From a virus, in the IMG/VR virus record IMGVR_UViG_3300030118_004370, positions 1-23,281 of that record: a stretch of DNA of 23,281 bases. The stretch is one strand, 5' to 3'. This document shows positions 20,365 to 23,281 of this stretch, piece by piece; position 1 is the first letter of the stretch, and each line of letters starts with the position of its first letter. The notes beneath the pieces are model-generated. The model ran no database searches. It worked only from the letters and a program-made list of their open reading frames with translations, and was not told the origin of the DNA. The position numbers and the translations under genes are program-made.

Positions 20365-20933
20365 TAAAAGTTGCAAGAATAAGCCAAAAAGACGCACTTA
20401 AAACTTGTAAAAGATATCATTATACTAAGAAGGTTCAAGGTGCAACACATTATTTTGGTGTATGGGATCAAGAACAATATATCGGTTGTGTTGGTTTAGG
20501 TTATGGAGCTTCTCCATTATTAGGAAGAAGAGAAGGATTCGAAACAAATGAAATTTGTGAATTGTTAAGAGTAGCTTTTAGCGGAAAACAAAAACACCAG
20601 ACATCAATGTATATAATGAAAGTAATTAAATTATTCAAAGAAAAAAATAAAACTATCAAAGCGATTTATTCTTTTGCAGATACAGGACAAAATCATAAAG
20701 GTATAATATACCAAGCAATGAATTTTATATATATAGGATTAAGAAAAGGATCTACACCTAAATATAAAATAGGCAACAAAATATATCATGCAAAAACAAT
20801 GACTAAAGAAAGAATGAAAAATGCTATCAAAATTCCTAATACAGATAAACATCTTTATATTCTTCCTCTGTGTAGATCAGCAAGGAAAAAACTTAATAGA
20901 ATAAAAAAAGAATATCCAAAGGCGGAGGGTTAA
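20361..20933 (+). CDS. mom-like: Mom-like DNA-modification protein (GNAT fold)
   Basis: A 190-residue protein starting at GTG 20361, in a GTGA overlap with the ParB-like gene; GGAG at 20350-20353 supports this over the GTG at 20337. Residues 29-72 hold strands ending in NEICELLRVAFSG. Residues 100-126 contain YSFADTGQNHKGIIYQAMNF then IYIG, matching the SYAD…GHxGxIYQAxNWxYxG signature of the phage Mu Mom family. Mom adds a carbamoylmethyl-type group to adenine and protects DNA from restriction. This version would modify the phage's own DNA. Its stop lies inside the tRNA-like element. Confidence 0.75.
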   Translation: MIKVARISQKDALKTCKRYHYTKKVQGATHYFGVWDQEQYIGCVGLGYGASPLLGRREGFETNEICELLRVAFSGKQKHQTSMYIMKVIKLFKEKNKTIKAIYSFADTGQNHKGIIYQAMNFIYIGLRKGSTPKYKIGNKIYHAKTMTKERMKNAIKIPNTDKHLYILPLCRSARKKLNRIKKEYPKAEG

Positions 20934-20987
20934 CAGTAACAATATAGCGACCAGTTATATATATAGGTGCAATTCCTATTCTCCGCT
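20922..20987 (+). ncRNA. Degenerate tRNA-like cloverleaf before the terminase
   Basis: The sequence folds as a cloverleaf. Acceptor: GCGGAGG (20922-20928) pairs with TCTCCGC (20980-20986), six Watson-Crick pairs and one G-U. D-like arm: GTTA/TAAC. Anticodon-like stem: 20943-20947 with 20955-20959 and a seven-base loop CGACCAG. T arm: ATAGG/CCTAT with loop TGCAATT, keeping G53, T54, C56, A57, A58 and C61. Base 55 is G, base 33 is G, the D-loop GG is missing, and there is no CCA. It overlaps the last codons of the Mom-like gene. It may be a decayed tRNA or a tRNA mimic. Confidence 0.45.
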
Positions 20988-21021
20988 CCTTTATTAAAAA
21001 ATATATAAATATAGGTGTCAA

Positions 21022-21486
21022 ATGTCTAAAGTTGGAAGACCGTCAAAATTGAATGAGATTGTTATTCAAATGCTTGAAAAGGCTTATAGTTTGGGTATGT
21101 CTCCAAAACTAGCATGTCACCATGCTTCTGTATCTCAATCCTCATATAATACTTGGATGCAAAGAGGAGAGAAGGATCGATATGATGATAAAGAAACCAT
21201 CTATGCAGATCTGAATAGGAGAGTAAAAAAAGCAAAGTCAAATCATGCACTTGCAAATCTTGCATTGATTCAGAAGGCAGCCAAAGAGCAAAAACAATGG
21301 ACTGCTGCGGCATGGCTCCTCGAAAGAGTACACAAGGAATATCAAAAACAACCGGAACAGATTGTCGAGGTGAATGTAGATAATAGACAGTTATCAGTTG
21401 TTCAGTTAATGAAGGAGTTACAAAGTTCTGATGAAGAGATCAAAGAGTTGATTGCTAGACCTGTGATAGATCTAGATGAGGAGTAG
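21022..21486 (+). CDS. terS: Small terminase subunit
   Basis: A 154-residue protein led by AGGTG. Residues 4-40 (GRPSKLN… ACHHASVSQSSYNTWMQRG) form the helix-turn-helix opening common in phage small terminases. It is followed by a long helical oligomerisation region (RRVKKAKSNHALANLALIQKAAKEQ) and an acidic C-terminus that would contact the large subunit. It recognises the packaging site and loads DNA into the motor. The upstream cloverleaf and the repeated ATATAGGTG (20961 and 21009) lie near its start. The gene order before the large subunit supports the call. Confidence 0.8.
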   Translation: MSKVGRPSKLNEIVIQMLEKAYSLGMSPKLACHHASVSQSSYNTWMQRGEKDRYDDKETIYADLNRRVKKAKSNHALANLALIQKAAKEQKQWTAAAWLLERVHKEYQKQPEQIVEVNVDNRQLSVVQLMKELQSSDEEIKELIARPVIDLDEE

Positions 21487-21489
21487 AGA

Positions 21490-21795
21490 ATGAATTCATC
21501 TATAAAGAGTGTGCATTTTTCGAAATGGTTGAGAAAGAAGATTGGATCTAGAGTTCATTTCTGTAGAAAATATGGGTGGAAGTCTAGAGAAATACTTAGA
21601 TGGACACAAGGTGATAACTTCCCAAAAGGACCCGCACGAGCACAACTTATTTATGATCTACATTTGCATATTGATCAAGAATATACATCGTTACTAGCAG
21701 AGTGTGATGAACAACTTATGAGAGACTACAAAGTATACAAATATGAACAGGAAAAAATTAGAAGACAATCTGAAAAAGAAACAACAACTGATTGA
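21490..21795 (+). CDS. HTH protein between the terminase subunits
   Basis: A 101-residue basic protein three bases after the small terminase gene. Residues 18-48 (GSRVHFCRKYGWKSREILRW … NFPKG) look like an XRE-type helix-turn-helix. The rest is a charged helix (RDYKVYKYEQEKIRRQSEKE). Its 3' end overlaps the large subunit by 53 bases. A DNA-binding protein in this place is uncommon. It could assist packaging-site recognition or be a late regulator. Confidence 0.6.
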   Translation: MNSSIKSVHFSKWLRKKIGSRVHFCRKYGWKSREILRWTQGDNFPKGPARAQLIYDLHLHIDQEYTSLLAECDEQLMRDYKVYKYEQEKIRRQSEKETTTD

Positions 21796-23218
21796 GTATG
21801 CAAAGAACTATCCTCTATCTGTTTCTCTTCTTTGGGTTCCTCATTGCCATAACTACACAGGCATAACAGGAGAACGGGATCGGGGTTGTGGTCGTCCTAT
21901 GAAAAGAATCAAAGGAGATCTATATAGGTGCGATCATTGTGATATTACAGAGAAGAGAACCTCACAACAGCATTCTCTACTTTCATTAGGTCAAGAAGCT
22001 ACTTTGCTGTCAGGCGGCAATAGGGCGGGCAAAACAGAGGTGGGTGCATGTCTATCTGTTGCCGCTGCGAGCGGTTCAAAGGAGCAATATGTTAGGGATT
22101 GGTTACAACTTAATAACCTACCTCTTGATCTAGTTCCTGAAAATCCATCAACTGTTTGGTGTGCTTCATTGAGTTATAAAGACGGTCTAGAATACCTTAG
22201 ACCAAAACTAGACAAATATCTTCCTGTAGGCACAAAGAAAACACGTTGGACTTCTCAAGATCGGGCAGTTGCTATTCTTCCTAATGGTGGCAGGATCGTT
22301 TCTATGAGTTGTGATTCAGGTCGTGAGGGTTTTCAAGGCGGATCTGTCTCTATGGTTTGGATTGATGAAGAACCTAATGATGAGGGTATATTTCACGAGT
22401 GTTTATTGCGTACAGTAGATCTTAAAGGAAAAGTGATAATAACAGCTACACCTCTCAAAGGCTTATCGTGGATGTTTGAAAGATTTGTTGAGAATCCTGC
22501 AAAGGGTTTTGAAGTTGTGAAAATATCCGGTCTTGATAATCCTTATGTATCATCCTTCAAAATGAGAAGAACCGTTTCACACCTTACAGAAGCATCTCAA
22601 AGATCTAGATTGTTTGGTGAGTTCTCAAGTCAATCCGGTCTAGTTTATCCAGAGTTCTCCAAAGATACACACTTGATAAATATAGAAGAGATTCCGGATC
22701 ACTGGAGAAGATATATATCTATTGACTTTGGATCTTCACATCCCTTCTGTGCGTTATGGGTTGCTGAAGCCCCTGCAGGTTATTACTCTTCTGATACTAC
22801 TTTGATTGTATATCGTGAACTCTATTGGGTGAATCATACAACGATAGAATCAGGTAGAGAGATCAACAGAATCAACAAGTTACATAATGAAGAGATACAT
22901 TGGTATGTAGCAGATCCGGAAAGCAAGGATGGGCGTCTCACACTGGGAAGAGAATGCAATATAAGAACATTACCTGCTCCAAAACATTTGGGTGTGAATG
23001 AGGGGATCAATATGGTTAGAGAATATTTACAGATTGATAAAGAGGGGAAATCTAGACTTTTATTTACTAAGGATGTAAAAAATACTTTAAGGGAGTTTAG
23101 GCTGTATAAATGGGATCACAAGTCAAAAAAGGACGTAGTAAAAAAATCATCGGATCATGCTATGGACAGTTTAAGGTACATGATCATGCAATACATGAGA
23201 TATAATGCACATCAATAG
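21743..23218 (+). CDS. terL: Large terminase subunit (ATPase-nuclease)
   Basis: A 491-residue protein. Before the ATPase, residues 35-66 hold Cys35, Cys49, Cys63 and Cys66 (an HCHNYTG … GCGRP … YRCDHC pattern) that could bind zinc. The ATPase has Walker A GGNRAGKT (91-98), Walker B SMVWIDEEP (203-211) and TATP (234-237). The RNase H-like nuclease has IDFGSSHP (Asp328), ADPESKD (Asp391) and DHAMDSLRY (471-479). It pumps DNA into the prohead and cuts it. The start at 21743 overlaps the HTH gene by 53 bases and no better in-frame start is seen before the ATPase. Confidence 0.95.
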   Translation: MNRKKLEDNLKKKQQLIEYAKNYPLSVSLLWVPHCHNYTGITGERDRGCGRPMKRIKGDLYRCDHCDITEKRTSQQHSLLSLGQEATLLSGGNRAGKTEVGACLSVAAASGSKEQYVRDWLQLNNLPLDLVPENPSTVWCASLSYKDGLEYLRPKLDKYLPVGTKKTRWTSQDRAVAILPNGGRIVSMSCDSGREGFQGGSVSMVWIDEEPNDEGIFHECLLRTVDLKGKVIITATPLKGLSWMFERFVENPAKGFEVVKISGLDNPYVSSFKMRRTVSHLTEASQRSRLFGEFSSQSGLVYPEFSKDTHLINIEEIPDHWRRYISIDFGSSHPFCALWVAEAPAGYYSSDTTLIVYRELYWVNHTTIESGREINRINKLHNEEIHWYVADPESKDGRLTLGRECNIRTLPAPKHLGVNEGINMVREYLQIDKEGKSRLLFTKDVKNTLREFRLYKWDHKSKKDVVKKSSDHAMDSLRYMIMQYMRYNAHQ

Positions 23219-23227
23219 GAGAATACA

Positions 23228-23281
23228 ATGAAACGTGTTTTAATTGCTTGTGAATACTCAGGAAGAGTTAGAGAGGCATTA
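23228..23281 (+). CDS. Probable DNA (cytosine-type) methyltransferase, N-terminus only
   Basis: This gene is cut by the window edge. It is led by ATAGGAGAATACA and starts MKRVLIACEYSGRVREAL, which matches the opening strand and glycine-rich SAM-binding loop (…VLxACExSGRVRxAF…) of a common phage methyltransferase-like family. Only 18 residues are visible, so catalytic residues cannot be checked. It would add to the ParB/Mom-like modification group. Confidence 0.65.
   Translation, partial: MKRVLIACEYSGRVREAL

Noticed and set aside
20922-20987. An integration site (attP) derived from a tRNA 3' end
   Set aside because: No integrase is seen in the window and the whole cloverleaf, not only the 3' half, is present in degenerate form.

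Overview
This window is a compact segment of an AT-rich, double-stranded DNA tailed bacteriophage, most likely a long-tailed siphovirus. Every supported gene lies on the + strand and neighbours commonly overlap by 1 to 26 bases. The late-gene order (head-tail connectors, tail terminator, tail tube, frameshifted tail chaperone, tape measure, tail tip, hub, lysis, fibres) is the classic lambda/HK97-like one. Strong Shine-Dalgarno sites (AGGAG, AAAGGAG) and sigma70-type promoters point to a host with ordinary bacterial translation and transcription signals. The C-terminal LamG-like domain of the hub protein and the 31-residue fibre repeats recall phages from aquatic environments, but the host cannot be named from this sequence. 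I saw no integrase, portal, protease, capsid, DNA polymerase or helicase, so the head genes and some others lie outside the window.

Layout. 1-4151: head-tail connectors, tail terminator, a DUF2341-like protein, the tail tube, a small HTH-like protein, and a tail assembly chaperone whose second half (3909-4151) is in the +1 frame. 4172-9764: tape measure, a tail-tip protein, and a large hub protein carrying a LamG-like domain. 9776-11669: a putative lysis cassette with a YkuD-motif lysin, an EF-hand-like protein and two small membrane proteins. 11712-14029: a terminator, a promoter, three fibre or accessory proteins, and a second strong terminator. 14051-16708: a palindrome-containing promoter, a replication initiator gene with iterons inside it, an HNH endonuclease and small zinc-binding proteins. 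16726-19856: a second copy of the same promoter, then twelve small, mostly unknown genes, including a SWIM zinc-finger protein and an HTH protein, then a terminator. 19870-23281: a ParB-like protein, a Mom-like DNA-modification protein, a tRNA-like cloverleaf, the small terminase subunit, an HTH protein, the large terminase subunit, and the start of a probable DNA methyltransferase.

How it works together. The two palindromic promoters probably co-regulate the replication operon and the small-gene (host-takeover-like) operon. The structural region looks like one long late transcript ending near 11.73 kb, with the fibre genes on their own promoter. The ParB/Mom/methyltransferase-like genes flank the terminase pair and suggest that the phage modifies its DNA. 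GATC sites are about three times commoner than base composition predicts, so the phage is not evading GATC-directed restriction by losing sites.

The observations most worth following are the tRNA-like element before the terminase, the Mom/ParB modification cassette, the twin palindromic promoters, the iterons inside the replication gene, the +1 tail-chaperone frameshift, and the YkuD-like lysin.
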